A DNA stretch of 43,582 bases from Mesorhizobium sp. B2-7-1 (GTDB lineage Bacteria; Pseudomonadota; Alphaproteobacteria; Rhizobiales; Rhizobiaceae). Every line of letters begins with the position of its first letter. The first letter of the stretch is position 1. Made by a program: the position numbers and the translations under genes. The notes beneath the pieces are model-generated. The model had not been told where the DNA came from, searched no databases, and worked only from the letters and a program-made list of their open reading frames with translations. Shown here piece after piece: positions 32,562-39,575 of this stretch. Where the stretch lies: positions 1 through 43,582 of the forward strand of contig NZ_VFUA01000055.1 in NCBI RefSeq assembly GCF_006440735.1. The letters run 5' to 3'.

Positions 32562-33611
32562 TCAAGGCGCCGTGTTGTAGTCGATCACGGTCTGCGGATT
32601 CATCTCGCCGTCATAAGAGGCATCGACGTCATACTGGACCAGCGAGAAATCGCCGTTGCGGAAGAGATATGTTCCCGATGACGAGGCATCTCCCACACCA
32701 CGCCATTTGTCGGATGTGGTGATGGTTTTGGTGTTGTCGTCGTAGTCCGAGTTGGTCGCCCAGCCGCTGGTCTTGAACCCGATGATGTGGATCGACTCGA
32801 CCTTGCCTTCGCTGTTGTTGTTCTCATAGCGGATGTCGAGATCCGGCTCGGTGAACTGCAGCTGGGTGACGCCGTTGACGTCATCGCCGATGTAGTAGAC
32901 CGCCGTCTCGTTATAAGCGGCCATCGAACAGAAGAAGCGGAACAGCCGCGTCTCCCGCTCCGGGTCGCTGGGCTGGGCGTCCTTGTCCTTGTAATGGATG
33001 GAATGCGCCTCGGGCTCGCCGATCGGCTTGCCGTCCGGATCGTGCTTGTCGCACTGGTCACCATAGGTGGCGAGGAAAGCCTTCTTGGCCTGCTCCAGCG
33101 CCTCGTCCTTCTTCGGCGGCGGCGGGCCGTCGCCGCAGCTTGCCGGAACGGCGCTGTCGAAATCCTCGGTCGAGGGCTTCAAGGCGCCCTTGTCGATGAA
33201 GATCGGCTGAAAGGGCGGTTCCTGGATCTGCGCATTGACCTGGCGGACCGTGTAGCAGCCGGCGAAAACCTTGGCCTCGCCCTTCTTGTCGGTGGCCTGG
33301 ATGGCGACTGGGACACTGTAATAGATGCTGCCGGCCGCGCCCTCGTCCGAAACGGCGCCGGTCTTGACGTCGACGGTGTCGGTGCCGTCATAACCCTTGA
33401 CGAAAGCGTTGAAGTCCTTAGCCGGCTTCGTATCGCCGAAATAACCCCAGGCGCGGGCGAACTCGTGGCGGTTGATGGCGCTGTAGAGCGAACGGATGAC
33501 CGCATCGGCGCTGGACCTGTCATCGATATAGGGCGCATCGGCTGCGAGCGCCGAGTGGCCGATACTGGAAAGGGAGAACAACGCAGCCGCTGCGAGAAAG
33601 ACGTGTCTCAT
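32562..33611 (-). CDS. Secreted protein of unknown function, DUF1176-like C-terminal part
   Basis: The 349-residue product has a signal peptide ending near SALAADAPY. The mature part has an N-terminal SnoaL/cystatin-like stretch (SADAVIRSLYSAINRHEFARAW), a Pro/Lys linker (GPPPPKKDEALEQAK) and a C-terminal beta-rich domain with FRFFCSMAAYNETAVYYIG that resembles DUF1176. Four cysteines could pair in the periplasm. I do not assign a role. The gene is divergent from the DUF1993 gene, 142 bases away. Confidence 0.7.
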   Translation of the reverse strand: MRHVFLAAAALFSLSSIGHSALAADAPYIDDRSSADAVIRSLYSAINRHEFARAWGYFGDTKPAKDFNAFVKGYDGTDTVDVKTGAVSDEGAAGSIYYSVPVAIQATDKKGEAKVFAGCYTVRQVNAQIQEPPFQPIFIDKGALKPSTEDFDSAVPASCGDGPPPPKKDEALEQAKKAFLATYGDQCDKHDPDGKPIGEPEAHSIHYKDKDAQPSDPERETRLFRFFCSMAAYNETAVYYIGDDVNGVTQLQFTEPDLDIRYENNNSEGKVESIHIIGFKTSGWATNSDYDDNTKTITTSDKWRGVGDASSSGTYLFRNGDFSLVQYDVDASYDGEMNPQTVIDYNTAP

Positions 33612-33753
33612 CGGGAATCTCCGCTCGATAACGAAAATACTACCACGGCGATTGCGGCGGCGCGGTGACGTGGGGACACGAGCGCTTGAAGAATCGTGGC
33701 CGGAGGCGCTAGGTCACGGCCCGCGGCGCTGGGGCCGCCTTGGGAGATTACCC

Positions 33754-34260
33754 GTGACCATTTCCATGTACGACATTTCGGTGGGCGTCTTTTCTGCCCG
33801 GCTCAAGGCGCTTGCCAGCGTCCTGACGGCGGCGGAGCAGAATGCCGGCGAGCGCAAGATCGATCCGCAGGTGTTCCTCAACGCGCGGCTGTCGCCTGAC
33901 ATGTTCGCTCTGACCAGGCAGGTCCAGATCGCCACCGACCATGCCAAGGGCGCGCCGTCGCGGCTGGCCGGCCGCGAGGTGCCGAAATACGAGGACAATG
34001 AAGCGAGCTTTGCCGATCTGCAGGCTCGGATCGCCAAGACGCTCGATCATCTGGCGACGTTCACGGCGGCCGATCTGGAGGGGTCGGAAGACAGGACGGT
34101 CGAGTTAAAGCTCGGCGGACGCGAAGCCACGCTGCCCGGCCTGCAGTACCTGCTGCATGTGGCGATGCCGAATTTCTACTTCCACGTCACGACCGCCTAC
34201 GACATCCTGCGCCACAATGGCGTGCCGCTCGGCAAGCAGACGTTCCTCGGAAATCGCTGA
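33754..34260 (+). CDS. DUF1993 domain protein
   Basis: The 168-residue protein has the DUF1993 pattern: SMYDISVGVFSARLKALASV, DMFALTRQVQIATDHAKGA, and LPGLQYLLHVAMPNFYFHVTTAYDILRHNGVPLGK. The fold is a four-helix bundle related to DinB-type proteins, with several His residues in the last part. Function is unknown. GGGAG lies before the GTG at 33754, with an in-frame ATG at 33766 as an alternative. A very strong hairpin terminator follows 16 bases after the stop. Confidence 0.88.
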   Translation: MTISMYDISVGVFSARLKALASVLTAAEQNAGERKIDPQVFLNARLSPDMFALTRQVQIATDHAKGAPSRLAGREVPKYEDNEASFADLQARIAKTLDHLATFTAADLEGSEDRTVELKLGGREATLPGLQYLLHVAMPNFYFHVTTAYDILRHNGVPLGKQTFLGNR

Positions 34261-34275
34261 CTTTTGAATGGTTTG

Positions 34276-34307
34276 GAGGTTTCCCAGGCGTCCTGGGAAA
34301 CCTCTTT
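34276..34307. terminator. Bidirectional terminator hairpin
   Basis: Perfect 13-base stem GAGGTTTCCCAGG (34276-34288) and CCTGGGAAACCTC (34292-34304), loop CGT, then TTT. It lies between the convergent DUF1993 and DUF1127-like genes and can serve both. Confidence 0.9.
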
Positions 34308-34320
34308 GGTCCAGCTCAGC

Positions 34321-34485
34321 TCAGCGGATCGACATTTCGCGCGCGACGCGCGGAAAATCCGCTGGCTTGATGCCGATATCGGCGCGGTCGGCATTGCTCA
34401 TCGCATTGAGAAGCGCGAGCGCCGCGCGGTAACGCTGGTGTTCCTGCGGCCGCGGCCGAGCGAACATTTCAGTGAAGAACCCCAT
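34321..34485 (-). CDS. DUF1127-like 54-residue protein
   Basis: This short gene encodes 54 residues: MGFFTEMFARPRPQEHQRYR, then a helix with ALLNAMSNADRADIGIKPAD and an end FPRVAREMSIR. The (R/D)xADIGIxPADxPRxAR run is the DUF1127 C-terminal pattern, so it is a member or close relative. The ATG at 34485 has AGGGG about 11 bases before it. It ends 17 bases from the shared terminator. A second DUF1127 gene is at 14580. The role is unknown; some DUF1127 proteins bind RNA. Confidence 0.75.
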   Translation of the reverse strand: MGFFTEMFARPRPQEHQRYRAALALLNAMSNADRADIGIKPADFPRVAREMSIR

Positions 34486-34847
34486 GACTCAATAGCCCCT
34501 GTTGGTCCTCCCGACTCCACGGTATAGGTGATTTGTTAAAAATTGTGCAGTGCAGCAATTGCATGGCTGCCATGCCGGATGAAATTTTTTCTGTCACAAT
34601 CGGCTTTTCGTGAAACTTTCGGGCGGGCTCGACCGTAGGCACCGGTGCCGGCTCATGGCTGGCTTTTTCCTCGCCACTCCTGGCGAAACTGCCGGGCTGC
34701 ACGAAAGTGCGGTCCGGCTTTTTGTTGTCGATGGCCGCCAGCCGGGCATAAAGCCGGCAATTGTTAACGTCGCCAGCATTCATTTTTAACGAGAGCGCCC
34801 TATGTTCGCGGCATCAACGCATGCCGTCATCATAGGGGGAGGCTGAG
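34486..34847. other. Non-coding stretch upstream of the DUF1127-like gene and the J-domain-like gene
   Basis: Between the two divergent genes lie about 360 bases with lower GC than the surroundings. They hold a perfect palindrome, GCATGGC-T-GCCATGC (34561-34575), and AT-rich runs (for example AAATTTTTTC) that may be promoter parts. A minus-strand frame at 34469-34783 exists but lacks a known domain and overlaps the DUF1127-like start, so I do not call it a gene. Confidence 0.5.
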
Positions 34848-34880
34848 ATCGGCACCGGGAACAAGCTCGATTTCGCTTCG

Positions 34881-35339
34881 TTGCTCGACGACCTGATCGT
34901 CGCCTCGGAGAAAGGCGAGGAAGAGGGCGCCCGGCCATCGATCCCGTTCGACTATCTGTCGGTGGCCGATGAATTGCATTCCGGCCGCATCAAGGTCGCC
35001 GGCGAGAGCGTTGCCGCCGAATATCGCGAGTCTGGCGCCGATCTTGCCGCCGAGTTCGCGGCACTTCTCGACCAGGCGAAACTGGCGCTGGCCGGTGAAG
35101 AGCACCGGCCGGAGGAGAAGCTGCCGCCGATCGATCCCGAAGCGATCGCTGGCGAACTCGGTCTCGACCGTCCAGCCAAGAACGCCGATTTCGGCCGCAT
35201 CCGCCGCAACTTCGCCTTTGCCAACCATCCGGACCGGGTCGCGCCGCATCTGCGCCAGCGCGCCATGATCCGCATGCAGGTGGCCAACATGCTGATCGAC
35301 GAAGCCAAGCGGCGGGCGTTGGCCGGGGCCAGGCGGTAG
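34881..35339 (+). CDS. J-domain-like protein
   Basis: The protein (152 residues from TTG 34881) ends in a J-domain-like helix pair with the HPD motif: DFGRIRRNFAFANHPDRVAP, then RAMIRMQVANMLIDEAKRRA. The first part is acidic and carries IPFDYLSVADELHSG. HPD implies stimulation of a DnaK-type chaperone; this is inference. The start is odd: the reading frame opens at 34836 and the strong GGGGGAGG (34835-34842) sits five bases before an ATC codon at 34848, which would add the in-frame residues IGTGNKLDFAS. The only standard in-frame start is the TTG at 34881, 38 bases after that ribosome site. Confidence 0.75.
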   Translation: MLDDLIVASEKGEEEGARPSIPFDYLSVADELHSGRIKVAGESVAAEYRESGADLAAEFAALLDQAKLALAGEEHRPEEKLPPIDPEAIAGELGLDRPAKNADFGRIRRNFAFANHPDRVAPHLRQRAMIRMQVANMLIDEAKRRALAGARR

Positions 35340-35364
35340 TCCCCCGGCTGGAGCTTCTCCAATA

Positions 35365-35547
35365 TTCGTCATCCTTTGGGCGTAGCGACGCGAAGCGGAG
35401 CGCAGACCCAAGGATCCATGCCGTGACCTTCAACGCAAAATGCAACGGTGTAGAATTCTGTAATCGCTGCAACGTCTTAGCGTAACGGAATGGATTCTAG
35501 GGTCTGCGCGCGTCGCTTCGCTCCTTGCTCCGCCCTGGAATGACGAA
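35365..35547. repeat. Long palindromic intergenic repeat, 183 bases
   Basis: Ends TTCGTCATCC (35365-35374) and GGAATGACGAA (35537-35547) are inverted repeats. Inside, GGGCGTAGCGACGCGAAGCG on the left pairs imperfectly with the right-hand GCGTCGCTTCGCTCC and CGCCC, and CGCAGACCCAAGGATCCAT on the left pairs with ATGGATTCTAGGGTCTGCG on the right. It fills most of the 324-base gap between the J-domain-like gene and the aldo/keto reductase gene. Similar elements are common in rhizobial genomes as far as I recall. Confidence 0.8.
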
Positions 35548-35663
35548 CTGACTGACGCTTCGGCCAGTCTCGAAACTGGGCGACTTTGCAAAACGCAAGC
35601 GTTTTGCTCTATGTTCAACTTCCTCCCCGCGCTGTCCGCGCAACCTCCCGCCGGAGAAACCCC

Positions 35664-36731
35664 ATGCATAAACGCCGCCTCGGTCGGACCGATCTCCTTG
35701 TTTCGCAAATCTGCCTCGGCTCGATGACCTGGGGTCAGCAGAACAGCGAGGCCGAGGGCCATGCCCAGATGGACCTGGCGTTCTCGCGTGGCGTGAATTT
35801 CATCGACACGGCCGAGCTTTACCCGATCCCGCCCAAGGCGGAGACGCAAGGGCGCACCGAGAAGACCATCGGCAGCTGGATGAAGGCCAATCGCAACCGG
35901 GACAAGGTCATCCTTGCCTCGAAGGTGGTCGGCCGCACGGCCAACGCGTGGTTCCGCGGCGATCGTCCGTCGAAGCTGGTGCGCGCCGACATCTTCGACG
36001 CGGTCGAGAAATCGCTGGCCAAGCTCGGCACCGACTATATCGACCTTTACCAGATCCACTGGCCGGACCGGGACATTCCGTGGGGCTCGAATCCGACGCG
36101 CGTCGGAGCGGTGGCGCGGCGGGCGGATGCGGCAGGCGCTCCGGGAGACGAGACGCCGATCGCCGAAACGCTCGCGGTCTTCGAGGAACTGGTGAAGGCC
36201 GGAAAGATCCGCCATCTCGGCCTCTCGAACGAAAGCTCCTGGGGCGTCATGCGCTTCGTCTTCGAAGCAGAAAAAGGCAAGGGTCCGCGCGTCGCCTCGC
36301 TGCAGAACGCCTACAGTCTCGTCAACCGTACTTTCGAGGTGAACCTTGCCGAGGTCTGCGAGCGTGAGGAGATCGCGTTTCTTCCCTATTCGCCGCTGGC
36401 GCAGGGCTATCTCACCGGCAAATACAATCATGGCGCGCGGCCGCAGGGCTCGCGCTCGCAGCTCTTCAACCGCAGCCAGCGCTACGAGACGCCGAATACC
36501 GCGGAAGTGCTGCTGGAATACACCGAGCTGGCGCGCTCCTTTGGCCTGGAGCCGGCGCTTTTCGCCAACGCCTATGTGGCGAGCCGGCCCTTCGTGACCG
36601 CGAACATCGTCGGCGCGACCACCATCGCGCAGCTCGAGATGGCGCTGTCCTCGGCCGGCGTCACCTGGACCGAAGAGATGCAGAAAGCGGTCGACGCCAT
36701 CCATCAGCGTGTCGGCAATCCGTGTCCTTGA
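35664..36731 (+). CDS. Aldo/keto reductase (Tas/YhdN-like)
   Basis: The 355-residue protein has the aldo/keto reductase tetrad: Asp48 and Tyr53 in NFIDTAELY, Lys87 in LASKVVG, and His132 in DLYQIHWPDRD. Further family signs are GLSNESSWGV and the C-terminal NIVGATTIAQLEMAL. It is NADPH dependent and probably reduces aldehydes or ketones. Length and the IHWPDRD segment are typical of the Tas subgroup. The ATG at 35664 has GGAGA before it. It lies 35 bases upstream of the PLP-enzyme gene, and both are likely one transcript. Confidence 0.93.
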   Translation: MHKRRLGRTDLLVSQICLGSMTWGQQNSEAEGHAQMDLAFSRGVNFIDTAELYPIPPKAETQGRTEKTIGSWMKANRNRDKVILASKVVGRTANAWFRGDRPSKLVRADIFDAVEKSLAKLGTDYIDLYQIHWPDRDIPWGSNPTRVGAVARRADAAGAPGDETPIAETLAVFEELVKAGKIRHLGLSNESSWGVMRFVFEAEKGKGPRVASLQNAYSLVNRTFEVNLAEVCEREEIAFLPYSPLAQGYLTGKYNHGARPQGSRSQLFNRSQRYETPNTAEVLLEYTELARSFGLEPALFANAYVASRPFVTANIVGATTIAQLEMALSSAGVTWTEEMQKAVDAIHQRVGNPCP

Positions 36732-36766
36732 GCGGGAATCGTTAAAAAAACAAAGGGGTGGAGACG

Positions 36767-38035
36767 ATGGCAGAGTTTCCGATCGAGACCGTGCGCGGCA
36801 GATTTCCGGCGCTTTCGCTGGTCGATGACGGGCGCCGGCGCATCTATCTCGACAATCCCGCCGGCACGCAGGTGCCGCTGACGGTGGCGGACGCGGTGTC
36901 GCGCTGCCTGCTGTCGACCAACGCCAATCTCGGCGGTTTCTTCGAAACGGCGGTCGCGGCGCAGCAAGTGGTCGACAGGGCGCATGCCGCGATGGCCGAT
37001 TTCCTCAATGCCGCGAGTGTCGAGGAGATCATCATCGGCGCCAACATGACGACGCTGACCTATCACATGTCGCGCACGCTCGGCCGGACGATGAAGCCGG
37101 GCGACGAGATCATCGTCACGCGCATGGACCACGAGGGCAATGTCTCGCCCTGGCTGCAACTTGCCGAGGATCTCGACCTGGTCGTGCGCTTCCTGCCGTT
37201 CAACGAGCGGAGCTGGCAGGTGGAGGAGGCGGCGCTCGAGGCGCTGCTTTCGGAAAAGACCCGGCTTGTCGCGCTGAACTATGCATCCAACCTCACCGGC
37301 TCGATCAATCGGGTGAAAGCGCTCACCGAGATCGCCAAGCGGGCTGGCGCGCTGGTCTATGTCGATGCCGTGCAGTTCGCGCCGCATGGGCTGATCGACG
37401 TGCAGGAGCTCGGCTGCGATTTCCTGATCTGCTCGGCCTATAAATTCTTCGGGCCGCATATGGGCATATTGTGGGGCCGCCGCGACGTCCTCGACGGCCT
37501 TGAGCCTTACAAATGCCGCTGCTCGTCGAACGTCCTGCCCGAGCGGTTCGAGCTCGGCACGCCGCAGATCGAGCTGATGGCCGGGCTGACGGCGGCAATC
37601 GACTATTTCGCCGATCTCGGCGCTTCCGCCGGCGAGGGTGGCTCGCGGCGGCAACGGATCGCCAAGGCGTTCGAAGTCTCGATCGCTTACGAGAACGCGC
37701 TGGCCCGGCAATTGATCGAAGGCCTGTCCGATATAGAGGGCCTGGTCATCCACGGCATCACCGATCCGGAACGCCTTGCCGAACGGGTGCCGACCATTTC
37801 CTTCACCGTCGTGGGCATCGCGCCGGAAACGATCGTGCGGCAGATGAATGCGGAAAATATCTTCCTGTGGTCAGGCCACAATTATGCGTGGGAGGTCGTC
37901 CACCAGCTCGGCATTCCGGCCGAACAGGGCGTCGTGCGCATCGGCATTGCGCATTACAACACGGCGGCCGAGATCGAGGAGACGCTGGAAAGCGTGCATC
38001 GCGTTATCGCGATGCTGAGGCAGGAACGGTCCTGA
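36767..38035 (+). CDS. Cysteine desulfurase-like PLP enzyme without the catalytic cysteine
   Basis: The 422-residue fold-type I protein is of the class V aminotransferase group: MDHEGNVSPW (His122), VDAVQFAPHG (Asp200), and the PLP lysine in SAYKFFGPHMG (Lys226). The place where SufS has the catalytic Cys in RxGHHCA reads SGHNYAWE (369-376), with no Cys. So it is not a standard desulfurase; members of this type are annotated 'cysteine desulfurase-like' without known function. The ATG at 36767 is preceded by GGGGTGGAG. Its stop is one base from the stop of the convergent deacetylase gene. Confidence 0.9.
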   Translation: MAEFPIETVRGRFPALSLVDDGRRRIYLDNPAGTQVPLTVADAVSRCLLSTNANLGGFFETAVAAQQVVDRAHAAMADFLNAASVEEIIIGANMTTLTYHMSRTLGRTMKPGDEIIVTRMDHEGNVSPWLQLAEDLDLVVRFLPFNERSWQVEEAALEALLSEKTRLVALNYASNLTGSINRVKALTEIAKRAGALVYVDAVQFAPHGLIDVQELGCDFLICSAYKFFGPHMGILWGRRDVLDGLEPYKCRCSSNVLPERFELGTPQIELMAGLTAAIDYFADLGASAGEGGSRRQRIAKAFEVSIAYENALARQLIEGLSDIEGLVIHGITDPERLAERVPTISFTVVGIAPETIVRQMNAENIFLWSGHNYAWEVVHQLGIPAEQGVVRIGIAHYNTAAEIEETLESVHRVIAMLRQERS

Positions 38036-38036
38036 G

Positions 38037-39065
38037 TTAGCTCTGCTTGCCGCCGAAGCCGGTGAGGAAGGCGGTGAGGTTGTCGCCGAGCGCATCGCAG
38101 AGATAGCCGCCTTCCTGGACGATGACCGTCGGCAGGCCGAGCCCGGCAATCGCTTCGCCGATGCGCGAGAAGCCCGGCGTCGTCACCGACAGGCCGCCGA
38201 ACGGATCGCCTTCGAAAGCGTCGAGGCCGAGCGCTACGACCAGCGCTTCCGGCGCGAAGGCGCGGATGCGCTGGAAGGCTGCCGATAGCGCTTCGAGAAA
38301 GGCCGCGTCGCCGGATTTGCGCGGCAGCGGCAGGTTGAGATTGTAGCCGAGGCCGGGACCGTCGCCGCGTTCGTCGGCATGACCCCAGAAGAACGGATAG
38401 AAGCGCACCGGATCGGCATGCAGCGAGACGGTCAGCACGTCGGGCCGGGCGTAGAAGATGCCTTGCGTGCCATTGCCGTGGTGCAGGTCGACATCGAGGA
38501 TGGCGACGCGGGCAGCTTGCTTGCGCAGCACCTGCGCCGCGACCGCCGAATTGTTGATGAAGCAGAAGCCGCCGGCGACATCGGCGAAGGCATGATGGCC
38601 CGGCGGGCGGCAAAGCGCATAGGCCGAAGGCGCGCCGGCCATCACCGTCTCAGCGGTCTCCACCGCGCTCCAGGCGCTCCACAGGGCGCTGTTCCAGGTC
38701 TCGGCCGAGATCGGGCAGGCGGTGTCGGCCATGTGGTAGCCGGCCTGGCCGACCGCCGAGGCCGGATAGGAGCCGTTGCGGGCGATCGGGTGAATGTTCG
38801 GGATGACCTCCGCCGAAGCGCCTTCGATGCGCTGCCAGCGCGTGAAAATGTGCTCGAGGAAGTCGAGATATTCAGGCGTATGCACCGCCGCGACCGGGCC
38901 AAGCCCATGATTCCCTGGACGTTCGACCGTCAAGCCGGCCGATATTGCACCGGCTAACAATCTTTCGATCCGCTCCGGCTTTTCCGGGTTGGGCTGCGGC
39001 GCGCCGCTGGAGAGGAAGGCCTTGGGATCATGGCGTTTCTGCTCCTCGGCATAGAAGGCTTTCAT
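38037..39065 (-). CDS. Histone deacetylase-family amidohydrolase, acetylpolyamine amidohydrolase-like
   Basis: The 342-residue zinc amidohydrolase has RPPGHHAF (His157, His158), the zinc ligands in DVDLHHGNG (Asp193, His195) and GLDAFEGDP (Asp282), and the catalytic Tyr in EGGY (Tyr321). The insert with FYPFFWGHADERGDG is typical of bacterial acetylpolyamine amidohydrolases, which remove acetyl from acetylputrescine, acetylcadaverine and related amines. The ATG at 39065 has GGAGG seven bases before it; the ATG at 39071 overlaps the acetyltransferase stop. It is the last gene of the minus-strand operon. Confidence 0.92.
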   Translation of the reverse strand: MKAFYAEEQKRHDPKAFLSSGAPQPNPEKPERIERLLAGAISAGLTVERPGNHGLGPVAAVHTPEYLDFLEHIFTRWQRIEGASAEVIPNIHPIARNGSYPASAVGQAGYHMADTACPISAETWNSALWSAWSAVETAETVMAGAPSAYALCRPPGHHAFADVAGGFCFINNSAVAAQVLRKQAARVAILDVDLHHGNGTQGIFYARPDVLTVSLHADPVRFYPFFWGHADERGDGPGLGYNLNLPLPRKSGDAAFLEALSAAFQRIRAFAPEALVVALGLDAFEGDPFGGLSVTTPGFSRIGEAIAGLGLPTVIVQEGGYLCDALGDNLTAFLTGFGGKQS

Positions 39066-39067
39066 CG

Positions 39068-39565
39068 TCATTCCTCCGGCATATCGGCAAAGGCGAAGAA
39101 GGCATCGCCGACGATCTTCTGCACCTGTTCGTAGCTCGACCAGCCGATGCCTAGCTTTTCATAGAAGGCCTTGGCGGTTTCGTTGTCGGTGTCGACGGAC
39201 AGCCTCAGATAGACGCCGCCCGCCGCGCGGCACTCACTGGCCACGCGCCGCAGCAGTTTCTCGCCGATCCGGCGGCCGCGAAAACGATCCTCGACGTAAA
39301 GATCCTGCACATAGACGCCGGGACGGCCCATCCAGGTCGAGAAGATCGGGAAATGCAGGCAAAGCCCGGCGAATTCGCCGTCGATCTCGGCGATCACGGT
39401 CGAGAAGGCGGGCTTTTCGCCGAAGCCATAGCGGCGAAGGTCGTCGGGCGTCGAGGTGATTTCCTGATGCGCGCCGATATAGGTGCCGAGGCGCAGCAGG
39501 GCGGCGTGGATGGTTTCGACGTCGTCGATGCGGCCGGGGCGGAGGGTGATTGGTGCCGGCATCAA
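39068..39565 (-). CDS. GNAT acetyltransferase, SSAT-like
   Basis: The 165-residue protein has the GNAT fold: IRLRP-type start (ITLRPGRIDDVETIHAALL), the acetyl-CoA loop VEDRFRGRRIGEKLL, and NETAKAFYEKLG. The segment FSTWMGRPGVYVQDLYV closely recalls spermidine/spermine and diamine N-acetyltransferases (STWxGxxxYLEDLYV). A polyamine or diamine substrate is thus likely but not proven. It starts 10 bases after the aminotransferase gene and its stop overlaps the region of the deacetylase start, so expression is coupled. Confidence 0.87.
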   Translation of the reverse strand: MMPAPITLRPGRIDDVETIHAALLRLGTYIGAHQEITSTPDDLRRYGFGEKPAFSTVIAEIDGEFAGLCLHFPIFSTWMGRPGVYVQDLYVEDRFRGRRIGEKLLRRVASECRAAGGVYLRLSVDTDNETAKAFYEKLGIGWSSYEQVQKIVGDAFFAFADMPEE

Positions 39566-39575
39566 AACACCTTTC

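Noticed and set aside
34469..34783. A 104-codon minus-strand frame upstream of the DUF1127-like gene
   Set aside because: It overlaps the start of the better-supported 54-residue gene, has no known domain or clear ribosome site, and its composition does not look coding.
36767..38035. Assigning the PLP enzyme as SufS or a sulfur donor for the molybdenum cofactor
   Set aside because: The catalytic Cys is missing and no suf or isc gene is next to it, so persulfide chemistry is not supported.
38037..39065. Calling the HDAC-family gene a true histone deacetylase
   Set aside because: Bacterial members with this insert are acetylpolyamine-type amidohydrolases, and the gene neighbours support an amine substrate.
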